From positions 1-64,000 of the forward strand of contig NZ_LZIN01000015.1 in assembly GCF_001667375.1 (NCBI RefSeq): 64,000 nucleotides of DNA, read 5' to 3'. Source of the DNA: Mycolicibacter sinensis. Its GTDB lineage: Bacteria > Actinomycetota > Actinomycetes > Mycobacteriales > Mycobacteriaceae. Shown piece by piece: positions 11,729 through 22,432 of the stretch. A model generated the notes under the pieces. It worked only from the letters and a program-made list of their open reading frames with translations. It was not told the DNA's origin and did not search any database. The position numbers and the translations under genes were made by a program. Numbering within the stretch: position 1 is the first letter of the stretch; every line of letters starts with the position of its first letter.

Positions 11729-13027
11729 TCACTGCTCATTTGCGGTCTCCTCACCGGCGGGTTGCGCCGGGCTGATCAGAACGGTGCTGACCCGCACCCG
11801 CCCCCGACTGTCGCGGCTGCCCTCGGCCTGCAGTCGCAGCCCGTGTGAGGTTACCTCGACGCCGGGCAACGGAACCCGGCCCAGCTCCAGCGCCATCAAG
11901 CCGCCTACGGTGTCGACATCGAGAGCGGAGTCGAACTGCACCCCGTACAGCTCGCCGACGTCCTCGATGGGCAGCCGAGCAGAAACCCGAAATCTGTTGG
12001 CGCCCAATTCCTCCACCGGGGCCACCTCGCCCTGGTCGTACTCGTCGGCGATCTCCCCGACGATTTCCTCCAACACGTCCTCGATGGTGACCAGCCCGGC
12101 TATCGCGCCGTACTCGTCGACCAGCAGCGCCATGTGGTAGCGGCCGCGCTGCATGTCGTGCAGCAGCGCGTTGAGCGCCTTGGAGTCCGGCATGAACACC
12201 GCCGGGCGCATCACCTGCGCGACCGTGGTGTCCCGCCCGCCGTTCGTCGAGTAATAAGTTTGTTGAACAAGGTCTTTCAGGTAAACGACACCGAGGATGT
12301 CGTCGACGTTCTCGCCGACCACCGGGATGCGGGAGTGGCCGCTGCGCACCGCCAGCGAGGTCGCCTGACCCGCGGATTTGCCGCTTTCGATCCACACCAT
12401 CTCGGTGCGCGGCACCATCACTTCACGGGCCGGGGTGTCGGCGAGTTCGAAGACCGACTGGATCATGCGCCGTTCGTCAGCGGCAACCACTCCGCGCTGC
12501 TGGGCCATGTCGACCACCTCGCGCAACTCGACCTCCGAGGAGAACGGCCCGTTGCGGAAGCCGCGCCCCGGCGTCAGCGCGTTGCCCAGCACCACCAGCA
12601 GCCGGCTGATCGGGGTGAGCAACACCGAAAGCACGTGCAGCGGAAGCGCGGACGCCAACGCGATCGAATAGGCGTTCTGCCGGCCCAGGGTACGAGGCCC
12701 CACGCCGATCACCACGAAGCTGATCACCACCATGACCGCGGCGGCGGCGAACAGTCCCCAGTCCAGCCCGAGCACCGCGTGCAACAGGAACACCAGCAGC
12801 GCGGTGGCGGTGATTTCGCAGGTGATGCGCAGCAACACCACCAGGTTGATGTAGCGGGGCCGTTCGGCCATCAGTGTGGACAGCCACACCGCGCCGGGAC
12901 GTTTCGCCCGGACCAGTTCGTCGACGCGGGCCGGCGAGACGGTGTTCATCGCGGCGTCGATCGCCGCGAACAGTCCACCCAGACCGATCAACGCGATCAC
13001 GCCGACTAGCAGCGGTGTTCCGGTCAC
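11729..13027 (-). CDS. CNNM/CorC-like transmembrane CBS-domain protein
   Basis: A 432-residue membrane protein. The N-terminal CNNM (DUF21) region has several hydrophobic segments ([16 protein letters not shown], then [13 protein letters not shown], then [16 protein letters not shown]). It is followed by a CBS pair ([14 protein letters not shown]... and [18 protein letters not shown]) and a C-terminal CorC/HlyC-type domain ([18 protein letters not shown]). The family is linked to Mg/Co efflux and magnesium homeostasis, often annotated hemolysin-like. The GTG at 13027 overlaps the ybeY stop as GTGA; the longer frame to 13285 lies inside ybeY. Matches Rv2366c. Confidence 0.9.
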   Translation of the reverse strand: MTGTPLLVGVIALIGLGGLFAAIDAAMNTVSPARVDELVRAKRPGAVWLSTLMAERPRYINLVVLLRITCEITATALLVFLLHAVLGLDWGLFAAAAVMVVISFVVIGVGPRTLGRQNAYSIALASALPLHVLSVLLTPISRLLVVLGNALTPGRGFRNGPFSSEVELREVVDMAQQRGVVAADERRMIQSVFELADTPAREVMVPRTEMVWIESGKSAGQATSLAVRSGHSRIPVVGENVDDILGVVYLKDLVQQTYYSTNGGRDTTVAQVMRPAVFMPDSKALNALLHDMQRGRYHMALLVDEYGAIAGLVTIEDVLEEIVGEIADEYDQGEVAPVEELGANRFRVSARLPIEDVGELYGVQFDSALDVDTVGGLMALELGRVPLPGVEVTSHGLRLQAEGSRDSRGRVRVSTVLISPAQPAGEETANEQ

Positions 13028-13560
13028 AGTTCGTCGAAGTACCGGGACTTGTCGAGCAGCCTGCGGTCTTTCTCGGTCTGGGTCTCGGCCCGGTAGCTCT
13101 CTACCTGATCGGCGACCCATTCCTCGAGCAGCCGGCGCTGCAGGGCGAACATCTCTTTTTCTTCGTCCGGCTCGGCGTGGTCGTAGCCCAGCAGGTGCAG
13201 CACGCCGTGCACGGTAAGCAGGGCCAGTTCCTGGCCGAGCGAATGGCCTGCGGCCGCGGCCTGTTCGGCGGCGAACTCCGGGCACAGTGCGATGTCGCCG
13301 AGCATCGACGGGCCGGGCTCGGGCGCGTCGGGGCGACCACCGGGCTCCAGCTCGTCCATCGGGAAGCTCATCACGTCGGTGGGCCCGGGCAGGTCCATCC
13401 AGCGCACGTGCAGGTCGGCCATCGCGGCGGTGTCCAGCAGCACCATCGACAGCTCGGCGCCAGGGTTGACGTCCATCTTGGCCAGCACGAACTTGGCCAC
13501 GCTGACCAGCTCGACTTCGGAGATGTCCAAGCCGGATTCGTTGGAGACCTCGATGCTCAC
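13024..13560 (-). CDS. ybeY: Endoribonuclease YbeY (rRNA maturation)
   Basis: A 178-residue single-strand endoribonuclease involved in 16S rRNA 3' processing and ribosome quality control. The zinc-binding signature [11 protein letters not shown] (about 125-135) supplies three histidines. The upstream segment [12 protein letters not shown] is the other conserved block. It overlaps phoH1 upstream and the CBS-protein gene downstream by 4 bp each, so the phoH1-ybeY-CBS genes form a coupled operon, matching Rv2368c-Rv2366c. GTG start. Confidence 0.95.
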   Translation of the reverse strand: MSIEVSNESGLDISEVELVSVAKFVLAKMDVNPGAELSMVLLDTAAMADLHVRWMDLPGPTDVMSFPMDELEPGGRPDAPEPGPSMLGDIALCPEFAAEQAAAAGHSLGQELALLTVHGVLHLLGYDHAEPDEEKEMFALQRRLLEEWVADQVESYRAETQTEKDRRLLDKSRYFDEL

Positions 13561-14609
13561 CGGCGCGACCTGCCGCCCGACGCGCGCCTGGCCGCCCGGT
13601 TCATCGTCAGACCCGGCCCGGTGCTGTCGGCTTCGTGGCGGGAGTAGGCGTCGACGATCTCGGAGACCAGCCGGTGCCGCACGACATCGACGCTGCTCAG
13701 CTCGGCGACGCAGATGTCGTCGACGTCGTCGAGGATGTCCACGGCGGCCCGCAGACCCGACCTCGCGCCACCAGGCAGGTCGATCTGGGTGACATCGCCG
13801 GTGACCACCATCTTGGAGCCGAACCCCAGCCGGGTCAGGAACATCTTCATCTGCTCGGCGGTGGTGTTCTGCGCCTCGTCGAGGATGATGAAGGCGCTGT
13901 TGAGGCTGCGTCCGCGCATGTAGGCCAGCGGCGCCACCTCGATCACCCCGGAGTTCATCAGCTTGGGAATCAGCTCCGGGTCCATCATGTCGTAGAGCGC
14001 GTCATAGAGCGGGCGCAGATACGGGTCGATCTTCTCGCTCAGCGTTCCGGGCAGAAACCCAAGGCTCTCACCGGCTTCCACGGCCGGCCGGGTCAAGATG
14101 ATGCGGGTGACCTGCTTGCTCTGCAGCGCACTGACCGCCTTGGCCATCGCCAGATAGGTCTTTCCGGTGCCGGCCGGACCGATACCGAACACGATGGTGT
14201 GGGCGTCGATCGCGTCGACGTAGCGCTTCTGGTTGAGCGTCTTGGGCCGGATCGTCTTACCCCGCCGGGACAGGATGTCCAGGCTGAGCACCTCGGCCGG
14301 CGACTCGTTGCCGACACCCACCAGCATGCCGACGCTGTGCCGCACGGCTTCCGGGGTCAGGGCCTGGCCGCGGGCCACGATCGCGACCAGTTCGGAGACC
14401 ACCCGCTCGGCCAAAGCGACATCGGCCGGCTCGCCGGAGAAGGTGACGGCGTTGCCGCGCACGTGCAGATCGGCGGCGAGCAGGCGTTCCAGCGCGCGCA
14501 GGTTCTCGTCGGCGGAACCCAGCAGACCCACGACCAGGTCAGGCGGAATCTCGACGCTGCTGCGAACCTGTGAGGCCGGTCCGGCAGCGGGGGTATCGCG
14601 GGGTGTCAC
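13557..14609 (-). CDS. phoH1: PhoH-like ATPase PhoH1
   Basis: A 350-residue protein of the PhoH family. The N-terminal KH-like segment (about 15-95) is followed by the P-loop [13 protein letters not shown] (about 141-153) and Walker [12 protein letters not shown] (about 240-250). Members are ATPases, with RNA-helicase activity suggested for some, and travel with YbeY. GTG start with GGAAA upstream, and a 181-base gap to rsmE that must hold the operon promoter. That gap also has a small hairpin (CACCG / CGGTG near 14685). Matches Rv2368c. Confidence 0.93.
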   Translation of the reverse strand: MTPRDTPAAGPASQVRSSVEIPPDLVVGLLGSADENLRALERLLAADLHVRGNAVTFSGEPADVALAERVVSELVAIVARGQALTPEAVRHSVGMLVGVGNESPAEVLSLDILSRRGKTIRPKTLNQKRYVDAIDAHTIVFGIGPAGTGKTYLAMAKAVSALQSKQVTRIILTRPAVEAGESLGFLPGTLSEKIDPYLRPLYDALYDMMDPELIPKLMNSGVIEVAPLAYMRGRSLNSAFIILDEAQNTTAEQMKMFLTRLGFGSKMVVTGDVTQIDLPGGARSGLRAAVDILDDVDDICVAELSSVDVVRHRLVSEIVDAYSRHEADSTGPGLTMNRAARRASGGRSRR

Positions 14610-14790
14610 GGGGTTTCCGATACCTGCTTTCTTGGTTTTCGCGGGTGATCCGCGGGCCAGACGATTGCTGCGAGTCTACCGTCGGGCACCGCCAGGCGGT
14701 GTCGGACAAGCGCCACGGCAGTAACTGGATCGCGGCCATATGCGCGTTTGCCCGGCTATCAGCGACAAACCGCAGTTTCGGTGCGTGGGG

Positions 14791-15534
14791 CTACGCACTG
14801 CCCCAGCGCGGGGTCAGCACCCCCAGCGCGCCCAGCGCGACCGCTGCCGCGGTCGAAGTGCGCAGCACGGCCGGTCCCAGCCGCGCGGCGACGGCCCCGG
14901 CGCCGGTGAGCGCCGTCATCTCGGCTTCGGTGATCCCGCCCTCCGGGCCGACCACCACAGCCAGCGCCGGAGCAGCGGCAACGTCGGGCAACCCGGCCGC
15001 CGCCGCGTCGTGCAGCACCAGCACCGTCGTGCCTCCGGCGACCTGTTCGGCGACCCACGCCACCAGCGCGGCGGTCCCCCAGACGCCGTCCACCGGCGGC
15101 ACCCAGGCCCGGCGGGATTGTCCGGCCGCCGCACGGGCCACCGACCGCCAGCGCCGCAGGCCCTTGTCGGCCCTCGCGCCGTCCCAGCGGGCCACGCAGC
15201 GCTCGGCCTGCCAGGCCACGAACGCGTCGGCGCCGGCCTCGGTGGCCAGCTCCACCGCCAGCTCGGAGCGTTCGGATTTCGGTAGGGCCTGCACCACGGT
15301 GACCGGCGGTGCGGGCGCCTCGACCATCCGGCGCTGCAGCACCCGGACCCGCAACCCGCCGCGATCGGCCTCCTCCACCCGGCATTCGGCGACCGCACCG
15401 GCGCCGTCACTCAACGTCAGGTCTTCTCCGGGCCGGATCCGGCGCACCGTCGCGGCGTGAAAGCCGGCATCGCCGCTGACGTCGGCCAGCTCACCCACCT
15501 CGGGCAGCGCCTCGACGTAGAACAGGCCGCCCAA
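14791..15534 (-). CDS. rsmE: 16S rRNA (uracil-1498-N3)-methyltransferase RsmE
   Basis: A 247-residue SPOUT-family methyltransferase that modifies U1498 of 16S rRNA with SAM. The N-terminal PUA-like domain (FYVEALPEV... to about 70) precedes the SPOUT domain. Knot motifs are [15 protein letters not shown] (about 193-207) and [12 protein letters not shown] (about 220-231), plus the early [17 protein letters not shown] helix. It begins 3 bases after dnaJ2 and is in the same operon as hrcA-dnaJ2. Matches Rv2372c. Confidence 0.94.
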   Translation of the reverse strand: MGGLFYVEALPEVGELADVSGDAGFHAATVRRIRPGEDLTLSDGAGAVAECRVEEADRGGLRVRVLQRRMVEAPAPPVTVVQALPKSERSELAVELATEAGADAFVAWQAERCVARWDGARADKGLRRWRSVARAAAGQSRRAWVPPVDGVWGTAALVAWVAEQVAGGTTVLVLHDAAAAGLPDVAAAPALAVVVGPEGGITEAEMTALTGAGAVAARLGPAVLRTSTAAAVALGALGVLTPRWGSA

Positions 15535-15537
15535 GAC

Positions 15538-16689
15538 TCAGCGGCCGCTGAAGGTTTCGCGCAGCCGGCTGAACAGCCCGCCGCTGTGCGGGGCGTTCGC
15601 CGAGCGGACCTCGGCGGTCTCGCGTTCCCGGTGCTGCTTGAACGAGCGCAGCAACTCCACGTCGTGGTGGTCCAGATGCTCGGGCACCACTACCTGGATG
15701 TGGGCATGCAGGTCGCCGCGCGACCCGGACCGCAGCTGCGGCATGCCGTGGCCGCGCAGCGCGATGACGGCCCCCGGCTGGGTGCCGGCCGGGATGGTGA
15801 TGTCGGTGGGGCCGTCGAGGATCGCGTCCACCGCCACGGTGGTGCCCAGCGCCGCGTCGACCATCGGCACCGAGATGTGGCAGTGCAGGTCGTCGCCGTC
15901 GCGGGCGAAGATCTCGTGCGGCTGTTCGTGCACCTCGACATAAAGGTCACCGGCCGGGCCGCCGCCGGGCCCGACCTCGCCCTGGGCGGCCAGCCGGACC
16001 CGCATGCCGTCGCCTACGCCGGCGGGAATCTTCACGCTGATATCGCGGCGGGCCCGCACCCGGCCGTCGCCGCCGCACTGGTGACAGGGATCCGGGATCA
16101 CCTCACCGACGCCGCGGCAGGTCGGGCACGGTCGCGATGTCATCACCTGGCCGAGCAGCGAGCGCTGCACGCTCTGCACCTCGCCGCGGCCGTGGCAGGT
16201 GTCGCAGGCCGTCGGGCGGGAATCGCCGTGGGTGCCGCGGCCCTGGCAGCGATCACAGAGCACGGCGGTGTCGACCGTGACCTGCTTGGTCACCCCGGTC
16301 GCGCATTCGCTCAGGTCCAGGCGCATCCGCAGCAGCGAGTCCGACCCCGGCCGGACTCGTCCGACCGGCCCGCGCGAGGCGGCGCCGCCACCGAAGAAGG
16401 CTTCGAAGACGTCCCCGAGGCCGCCGAAGCCGCCGCCGAACCCACCGAAGCCGTTGCCGGCGCCACCGCCGTTCTCCAGCGGGTCGCCGCCGAGGTCGAC
16501 GATGCGGCGCTTCTCCGGGTCGGACAGCACTTCGTAGGCGGCGCTGATCTCCTTGAACTTGTGCTGCGCCGCCTCGTCGGGATTGACGTCGGGATGGTAT
16601 TTGCGAGCCAGCTTGCGGTATGCGCGCTTGAGCTCCGTGTCGCTGACGCCCTTATCGACGCCGAGCAGTCCGTAATAATCGCGTGCCAC
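15538..16689 (-). CDS. dnaJ2: Chaperone DnaJ2
   Basis: A 383-residue Hsp40 co-chaperone that stimulates DnaK ATPase. The J domain (1-70) has the HPD motif in [11 protein letters not shown]. Next is a Gly/Phe-rich linker ([17 protein letters not shown]), then four zinc-binding repeats of CxxCxGxG type ([32 protein letters not shown]), then the C-terminal substrate-binding domains. It follows hrcA by 33 bases, the usual mycobacterial hrcA-dnaJ2 pair (Rv2374c-Rv2373c). Confidence 0.96.
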   Translation of the reverse strand: MARDYYGLLGVDKGVSDTELKRAYRKLARKYHPDVNPDEAAQHKFKEISAAYEVLSDPEKRRIVDLGGDPLENGGGAGNGFGGFGGGFGGLGDVFEAFFGGGAASRGPVGRVRPGSDSLLRMRLDLSECATGVTKQVTVDTAVLCDRCQGRGTHGDSRPTACDTCHGRGEVQSVQRSLLGQVMTSRPCPTCRGVGEVIPDPCHQCGGDGRVRARRDISVKIPAGVGDGMRVRLAAQGEVGPGGGPAGDLYVEVHEQPHEIFARDGDDLHCHISVPMVDAALGTTVAVDAILDGPTDITIPAGTQPGAVIALRGHGMPQLRSGSRGDLHAHIQVVVPEHLDHHDVELLRSFKQHRERETAEVRSANAPHSGGLFSRLRETFSGR

Positions 16690-16722
16690 GCCTGACCTTT
16701 CCCAACTTCTGCCGACCGGAGA

Positions 16723-17766
16723 TCATCGGCTCCCGAGCACCTCACCGATGTACATTGCAACTGCAGCGACGCTGGCGATAGTTCCCGGATAGTCCATCCG
16801 GGTGGGGCCCAGCACTCCCATACCGCCGAATACGGTGCCCTGGGAACCGTAAGCGGTGGACACCACCGATGCCCCGGCCATCTCCTCCGCCTCGGTCTCG
16901 TGACCGATGCGCACCGTGACTTTACCGGCTTCCTGCTGCACTGCCAGCAGCCGCAGCACCACGACCTGCTCTTCGAGCACCTCCAGCACGGAGCGCAGCG
17001 AATCGCCGAAGTCGGCGGCGTTGCGGGTCAGGTTGGCGGTCCCGCCCAGCAGCAGACGCTCCTCGCGGTGCTCGACCAAGGATTCCAGCAGCACCGTCGC
17101 CGACCGCCCGACCGCGTTGGCCAGGCCCGGAGAAAGGCCGCTGCGTCCATCGAGGTGCCCGGCGAGCTCGGCGACAGCGGTGGAGGCCGCCGAGATCCGC
17201 TTGCCCTCCAAGGCGACGCCGAGCAGCTCCCGCAGCTGGGAAAGCTGGTGCTCGTCGATGGTGTCCCCGAGTTCGACAAGGCGCTGGTCGACCCGGCCGG
17301 AGTCGGTGATCACGACCAGCAGCAACCGCGCCGGCGTGAGCGCGATCACCTCGAGGTGGCGCACCGTGGACACCGACAGGGTGGGGTACTGCACCACGGC
17401 CACCTGGCGGGTCAGCTGTGCCAGGGTGCGCACCGCGCGGCGCAGCACGTCGTCCAGGTCGACACCGGAGTCCAAGAACGACAGGATCGCCCGGCGCTCC
17501 GCGCTCGAGAGCGGTTTGATCTCGTCGATGCGGTCGACGAACTCCCGGTAGCCCTTCTCGGTGGGCACCCGCCCCGAACTGGTATGCGGCTGGGCAATGT
17601 AGCCCTCGGCCTCCAGCACGGCCATGTCGTTGCGCACGGTGGCCGAGGACACCCCGAGGTTGTGCCGCTCGACCAGGGCTTTGGACCCGATCGGTTCCTT
17701 GGTCGCGACGAAATCCGCGACGATGGCGCGCAGCACCTCGAAGCGACGATCATCAGCCACACTCAT
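16723..17766 (-). CDS. hrcA: Heat-inducible transcription repressor HrcA
   Basis: A 347-residue repressor that represses groE-type heat-shock operons by binding CIRCE. The winged-helix N-terminus ([22 protein letters not shown]) continues into [19 protein letters not shown] and [14 protein letters not shown]. The C-terminal GAF-like dimerisation part ends near MYIGEVL. The ATG at 17766 matches the family start; the open frame to 17880 runs into the divergent gene's promoter. I looked for a CIRCE element upstream and found none. Confidence 0.94.
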   Translation of the reverse strand: MSVADDRRFEVLRAIVADFVATKEPIGSKALVERHNLGVSSATVRNDMAVLEAEGYIAQPHTSSGRVPTEKGYREFVDRIDEIKPLSSAERRAILSFLDSGVDLDDVLRRAVRTLAQLTRQVAVVQYPTLSVSTVRHLEVIALTPARLLLVVITDSGRVDQRLVELGDTIDEHQLSQLRELLGVALEGKRISAASTAVAELAGHLDGRSGLSPGLANAVGRSATVLLESLVEHREERLLLGGTANLTRNAADFGDSLRSVLEVLEEQVVVLRLLAVQQEAGKVTVRIGHETEAEEMAGASVVSTAYGSQGTVFGGMGVLGPTRMDYPGTIASVAAVAMYIGEVLGSR

Positions 17767-17798
17767 AGGCACTAGATTACGTTCTGGGTTATTTCCCG

Positions 17799-17862
17799 GC
17801 GCGAACGTGCGGGTTTGCACGCTGACACGCCGCGATTTCTGTACATCTCCGCACGCTGGCGC
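17799..17862. repeat. Intergenic imperfect inverted repeat (element B)
   Basis: GCGCGAACGTGCG (17799-17811) pairs with CGCACGCTGGCGC (17850-17862), 11 of 13 positions complementary, with a 38-base loop. It occupies the divergent gap between hrcA and the PLP-enzyme gene and resembles elements at 11641, 38479 and 58314 in arm sequence and spacing. Confidence 0.6.
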
Positions 17863-17878
17863 AGACGAGAGGATCGGC

Positions 17879-19273
17879 ATGTCCGACTTTCCCTACACCG
17901 ACCGCTTCACCGTCAATCGCGTGTTACCGGAGCACGGCAGGCCGCGTGAGGAGGTGCTGGCCGAGCTGCGGGAGATGGCACGGGCCGAAGATCTCACCTG
18001 GGAGACCGGCAAGGTGTCCGGGACCATGTACTGCGGGGACCATGAGCACTACCGCTTCCTGGACGAGGCGTTCGGGCTGTTCGCCCATGTGAACGTGTTG
18101 CAGCGCGACATCTGCCCGTCGGCGACCAAGTTCGAGGGCGAGATCATCGCGATGGCCCTGGACCTGATGCACGCCGACGCCGTCACCGACACCGAACCGG
18201 TGGGGATGGTCACCACCGGCGGCACCGGCAGCATCATCCACGCCCTGCTGTCCTACCGCGAGCACGCCGCGGCGCACCGCGGCATCACCCGGCCCAATTT
18301 CATCAAGCCCGAGACCGGTCATCCGGCCTTCGACAAGGGCTGTCACCTGTTCGGCATCGAGATGCGCACCGCGCCGATCGATCCGCAGACCACCGAAGTC
18401 GACGTCGACTGGGTGGCCGACAACATCGACGAAAACACCATCGCCATCATGGGTTCGGCCTGTAACTACGGCTATGGCACCGTCGACCCGATCCCGGCGC
18501 TGGGCGAGCTGGCCTTGTCGCGCGGGGTGGGTTTGCACGTCGACGGCTGCCTGGGCGGGTTCGTGCTGCCCTTCGCCCAGGAGCTCGGTTATGACGTCCC
18601 GCTGTTCGATTTCCGGGTGCCCGGGGTCACCAGCATTTCGGCGGACAACCATAAGTACGGCTATGCGTTGAAGGGCGCCTCCACCCTGCTGTTCCGCGAC
18701 AAGGCCTACCGCAACGCGCAGTACTTCTACCTGCCGGAATGGAGCGGCGGGAAATACCATTCGCCGGGCATCGAGGGCTCACGCTCGGGTGGCCTGATCG
18801 CCGCGGCGTGGGCCTCGATGGTGCAGCTGGGCCGGGAGGGCTACCGGTCGTATGCCAAGGCCATCTTGGAGACCGCGTTCACCATGCAGGGCGCGGTGCG
18901 CAGCCACCCGGAGCTGACGATCATGGGTTCGCCGACGTTCTGCTTCGCCTTCCGCTCCGACGAGTTCGACATCTACCACGTCGCCGACGCGATGAAGCCC
19001 AAGGGCTGGCGGTTCAACGGCCAGCAGTACCCCAACGCCATCCATATGGCGGTCACCCGGCCGCAGACCCAGGCCGGCGTGGCCGAGGCCTTCGCCGCCG
19101 ACCTGGCCGACGCGGTGGAATACGCCAAGAAGCAGACCGCCGCCGGCCAGGCGCCGATCAGCGCCGCGATCTACGGCGGCGTGCCCGGCGGAATGACCGA
19201 TGAGGCAGCCCAATTCATCGAGGGCTTCATGGAGCAGATGCTCGACACCCAGCAGTCACTGCCGCCGCTATGA
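17879..19273 (+). CDS. PLP-dependent lyase/decarboxylase, sphingosine-1-phosphate-lyase-like
   Basis: A 464-residue fold-type I PLP enzyme. The cofactor lysine is in [15 protein letters not shown] (Lys about 259), preceded by the PLP-contacting [10 protein letters not shown] (about 219-228). The combination [32 protein letters not shown](S) and IEGSRSGG is closer to sphingosine-1-phosphate lyases than to glutamate decarboxylases, although the broader group II decarboxylase family cannot be excluded. Start: ATG 17879 with GAGAGGA six bases upstream. It is followed after 60 bases by an FGGY kinase, so the pair may form a catabolic unit. This slot holds different genes in M. tuberculosis (Rv2375-Rv2376c). 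Substrate unknown. Confidence 0.85.
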   Translation: MSDFPYTDRFTVNRVLPEHGRPREEVLAELREMARAEDLTWETGKVSGTMYCGDHEHYRFLDEAFGLFAHVNVLQRDICPSATKFEGEIIAMALDLMHADAVTDTEPVGMVTTGGTGSIIHALLSYREHAAAHRGITRPNFIKPETGHPAFDKGCHLFGIEMRTAPIDPQTTEVDVDWVADNIDENTIAIMGSACNYGYGTVDPIPALGELALSRGVGLHVDGCLGGFVLPFAQELGYDVPLFDFRVPGVTSISADNHKYGYALKGASTLLFRDKAYRNAQYFYLPEWSGGKYHSPGIEGSRSGGLIAAAWASMVQLGREGYRSYAKAILETAFTMQGAVRSHPELTIMGSPTFCFAFRSDEFDIYHVADAMKPKGWRFNGQQYPNAIHMAVTRPQTQAGVAEAFAADLADAVEYAKKQTAAGQAPISAAIYGGVPGGMTDEAAQFIEGFMEQMLDTQQSLPPL

Positions 19274-19333
19274 CCCGCGCCGAGACGATGCCGAACGGAA
19301 CGCCGGCGGAGTGATGAGGAAAAGCGGCGCCCT

Positions 19334-20872
19334 ATGAACCGCGACCGCGTCGTCCTGGCCGTCGACCTGGGCACCGGCGGCCCCAAGGTCGGGTTCGTCG
19401 CCCTGGACGGCACTGTGCTGTGGTCCGACCTCGTCGCGGTGCCGACCTCCTACGGGCCGGGCGGGGCGGCAACCCAGGATGCCGGTCTGTGGTGGGCGAT
19501 CATCCGCGACGCCACCCGCCGCGGACTCGCCGAAAGCGGGGTGCGCGGCGATCAGGTGACCGGGGTCTCGATCACCGGGCAGTGGGCCAGCACGGTCGCG
19601 GTCGACGCCGACGGCCGTCCGGTGGGCCCGTGCGTGATGTGGATGGACACCCGTGGAGCGCCCTACAGCCGCAAGGCCTTCGGTGGGCGCCTGCAGGGCT
19701 ACCGGCCACGGGCGCTGCTGCACTGGCTGCGGCGCAATGGCGGCATCCCGAGTCCGAGCGGCGACGACCCGGTCGGACACATGCTGTATCTGGCGCACGG
19801 CGATCCGGCGGTGTTCGCCAGGGTCCGTTGGTTTCTGGAGCCGGTGGACTACCTGAGCATGTGTTTCACCGGGCGCGCCGCGGCATCGCGCGCCTCGATG
19901 ATGGGCGCCTGGCTCACCGACAACCGCCGGTTGGGTGTGCTCGACTACGACGACGTGCTGGTGCGGCTGTCCGGCGTCGACCGGTTCCGGCTGCCCCCGC
20001 TGGTTCCGACCGGTTCGATCATCTCGATCGTAGCCCCGGCGGTCGCCGCCGATCTGGGCATTTCGCCTGCGGCGCAAGTGGTTACCGGCACCCCTGATCT
20101 GCACAGCGCGGCGGTGGGTTCCGGCGCGGTACGCCTCGGCGAGCTGCACATGACCATCAGCACCACCTCATGGATCAGCTGCCCGGTGGCGGTCAAGAAG
20201 ACCGATGCGCTGCACCAGCTCGCGACGGTGCCGGGTCTGGACCCGTCGAGCTACCTGCTGGTCAACAATCAGGACACCGCCGGTCGGGCGTTGCAATGGT
20301 TGCGCGACAACGTTTTCGACGATCTGGATTACGACGCGCTGACCGCTTTGGCCGCCAGCGCACCGGCCGGATCCAACGGGGTCATCTTCACCCCGTGGCT
20401 CAAAGGCGAACACTCTCCCATCGACGACCGCAACGCCCGAGGCGGCTTCCATAACCTGTCGCTGGACACCACCCGCGCCGATCTGGTGCGCGCGGTGCTC
20501 GAAGGGGTGGCGTACAACAGCCGCTGGCTGCTCGACTGCGTGAACCGGTTCACCAGCACTACCGGGCCGATCCGGATCGTCGGCGGCGGTGCCCGCTCGG
20601 ATCTGTGGTGCCAGATCATCGCCGACGTGAGCGGCCGTACCTGCGAACGGGTCGCCGACCCGCTCAACGCCCAATTGCGCGGCGCCGCACTGTTCGCCGG
20701 TATCGGGATGGGCGAACTGGACCGCGACGAGTTGCGCGATCTGATCCCGCTCGACGGCGTCTTCGAGCCGGTCGCGGCGAACCGGGCGGTCTATGACCGG
20801 CTCTTCGCCGAGTTCCCCGGGCTCTACAAGACACAGAAAGGCATGTTCGCCCGGCTGGCGCCGGCCCGTTGA
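19334..20872 (+). CDS. FGGY-family carbohydrate kinase (xylulokinase-like)
   Basis: A 512-residue sugar/polyol kinase of the actin-like ATPase fold. Phosphate motif 1 is VVLAVDLGTGGPKVGFVAL (about 6-24). The first domain includes VSITGQWASTVAV and a MWMDTRGA segment. The FGGY C-terminal signature region is LVRAVLEGVAYNSRWLLD, then RIVGGGARSDLWCQIIADV. Such enzymes phosphorylate xylulose, glycerol or related polyols; I cannot choose. Convergent with mbtH, whose stop is only 14 bases away. Confidence 0.88.
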   Translation: MNRDRVVLAVDLGTGGPKVGFVALDGTVLWSDLVAVPTSYGPGGAATQDAGLWWAIIRDATRRGLAESGVRGDQVTGVSITGQWASTVAVDADGRPVGPCVMWMDTRGAPYSRKAFGGRLQGYRPRALLHWLRRNGGIPSPSGDDPVGHMLYLAHGDPAVFARVRWFLEPVDYLSMCFTGRAAASRASMMGAWLTDNRRLGVLDYDDVLVRLSGVDRFRLPPLVPTGSIISIVAPAVAADLGISPAAQVVTGTPDLHSAAVGSGAVRLGELHMTISTTSWISCPVAVKKTDALHQLATVPGLDPSSYLLVNNQDTAGRALQWLRDNVFDDLDYDALTALAASAPAGSNGVIFTPWLKGEHSPIDDRNARGGFHNLSLDTTRADLVRAVLEGVAYNSRWLLDCVNRFTSTTGPIRIVGGGARSDLWCQIIADVSGRTCERVADPLNAQLRGAALFAGIGMGELDRDELRDLIPLDGVFEPVAANRAVYDRLFAEFPGLYKTQKGMFARLAPAR

Positions 20873-20885
20873 CCCCTGTGCAGAG

Positions 20886-21116
20886 CTACCGCTGGTCGGC
20901 CGCCATGGCATCCCGAAGGCTCTTGGGCCGCAGGTCGTTCCAATGCTGTTCGACGTACTCCAGACACGCCGCGCGGTCGGCACCCTGTTCGCCTCCGTAG
21001 ACCACTCGCCAGCCGGCGGGAACGTCGGCGAAAGTCGGCCACAGGCTGTGCTGATCCTCGTTGTTGGCCAGCACGTAGAAGGTGCCCGTCTCGTCGTCAA
21101 AGGGGTTGGTGCTCAT
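20886..21116 (-). CDS. mbtH: MbtH protein, NRPS adenylation activator
   Basis: A 76-residue MbtH-family protein that binds and activates adenylation domains of the mycobactin NRPSs. Hallmarks are the [13 protein letters not shown] start, the N-E-D-QHSLWP segment with conserved Trp, and W near WRVVYG; the helix [12 protein letters not shown] follows. The ATG overlaps the mbtG stop as ATGA, so it is the last gene of the coupled mbt operon, as in M. tuberculosis Rv2377c. Confidence 0.97.
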   Translation of the reverse strand: MSTNPFDDETGTFYVLANNEDQHSLWPTFADVPAGWRVVYGGEQGADRAACLEYVEQHWNDLRPKSLRDAMAADQR

Positions 21117-22432
21117 GAGTTCTCCTCGTTATTTTGACCGCGAGCAGTCGCCAAAGCCCCCTCAGACGCCGCCGAAAGGGAGCTTTCGCGACTGCTCGCC
21201 GGGATATGGGTGCCCAGGATCCGGTCGGTCAGCAGTCCCAGACAGCTCAGGTTCGGAAAACCCGGCCCCTGGGTGAGTCCGGCCAGGTTGGGCAGGAACA
21301 ACTTCGGGGCGACGCCGGCGACGGACAGGTCGTGGCCGATCGCCTCGGCCAGCCGGTCCCCGGACAGCGGGCCGCCCAGGCCCAGCTCCAGCAGATCCAG
21401 AGTGTCCTGGCCGAACAACGGCACGAACCACAGCGGGTCGGCGCCGGACCCGTCGATGACCAGGTCGAAGCCGTGCACGGTCTCGAAGTTCTCACCGCCC
21501 CGGTTCGTGCTCAGCGTCAGCCGGATTCGGCTGTCCCGGGCTACCGCGTGCGCGACCCGGCCCCGCAGATGCCGGATCCGGTCATCGGCGAGCAACGCGT
21601 CCTGCACTCGCGCCGAGAACACCCCGCGGTCGGTGCGGGCCAGCGCATCACGGCGCTCGGAGAGGGTGAGCGCGGTCCAATCGGTCGGGTCGGAGAACAG
21701 CGAGTTCTCGAAGAACCCTTCCCCGCGGGTGAACAGCGTCACCTGCGGGGAGATCACCGTGATCGTCGAAACCCGGTGGCGGAACAGTTCGTTGAGCATC
21801 GAGGCGGCGGTTTCGCCGCCGCCGATAACCGCGACGCGCTCGGCGCTGATCCGGTCGGCGGCGGCCCGGTGCCAGAACTGGGCGATCGAGAGCACCAGCG
21901 GGTTGCCGGGCAGGATCGACTTCTCGGCCTGGCCGGGGCCGGTGATCATCACCGCATCGGCGGCCACCTCGGTCTCGCGGGTCCGCAACGACCAGCCGGT
22001 GCCGTTGACCGACAGTCGGTCCACCTCGCCGGGAATGACGTGCAGCTGCACCGCATCGGCGACCCAGCGCAGGTACTTACTCCACCGCAGATGGGTGGGG
22101 GCGGGCCGGCCTCGATCCACCCATTCGGCGAATTGGCCGGTGGCGATCAGGTAGGCCTGCCAGCTGTAGCGCGTCATCCGCTCGTCGATCTCGGCGTTGC
22201 GGCCGGCCACCACCGCCGACCGGTAGGGGAAGCCGACGTCTTTCTCCGGGCTGGTGCCCAGCCGGTGCGCGCCGTCGGTCCAGCCGCCGGAGGCGCGCCA
22301 GTTGGCGGCCACCTCGGTGCGTTCGACGGCGACGACGTCCGGTGCGGCGACGCCCATCTCGCGCAGCACGGCGGCTTTGGCGGCCACCGCGACGGCTTTG
22401 GCCCCGGCGCCCACCACGGCAAGTGTGCTCAC
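21113..22432 (-). CDS. mbtG: Lysine N6-hydroxylase MbtG
   Basis: A 439-residue flavin-dependent N-monooxygenase that hydroxylates the epsilon-amino group of (acylated) lysine, making the hydroxamate iron ligands. The N-terminal FAD fold is the unusual [41 protein letters not shown] and the NADPH segment [14 protein letters not shown] follow. It ends with [17 protein letters not shown]. The GTG at 22432 overlaps the mbtF stop as GTGA; the frame open to 22468 is inside mbtF. Close match to Rv2378c. Confidence 0.96.
   Translation of the reverse strand: MSTLAVVGAGAKAVAVAAKAAVLREMGVAAPDVVAVERTEVAANWRASGGWTDGAHRLGTSPEKDVGFPYRSAVVAGRNAEIDERMTRYSWQAYLIATGQFAEWVDRGRPAPTHLRWSKYLRWVADAVQLHVIPGEVDRLSVNGTGWSLRTRETEVAADAVMITGPGQAEKSILPGNPLVLSIAQFWHRAAADRISAERVAVIGGGETAASMLNELFRHRVSTITVISPQVTLFTRGEGFFENSLFSDPTDWTALTLSERRDALARTDRGVFSARVQDALLADDRIRHLRGRVAHAVARDSRIRLTLSTNRGGENFETVHGFDLVIDGSGADPLWFVPLFGQDTLDLLELGLGGPLSGDRLAEAIGHDLSVAGVAPKLFLPNLAGLTQGPGFPNLSCLGLLTDRILGTHIPASSRESSLSAASEGALATARGQNNEENS

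Noticed and set aside
17767..17878. CIRCE element expected upstream of hrcA
   Set aside because: No TTAGCACTC-N9-GAGTGCTAA-like palindrome was found; only element B is present.
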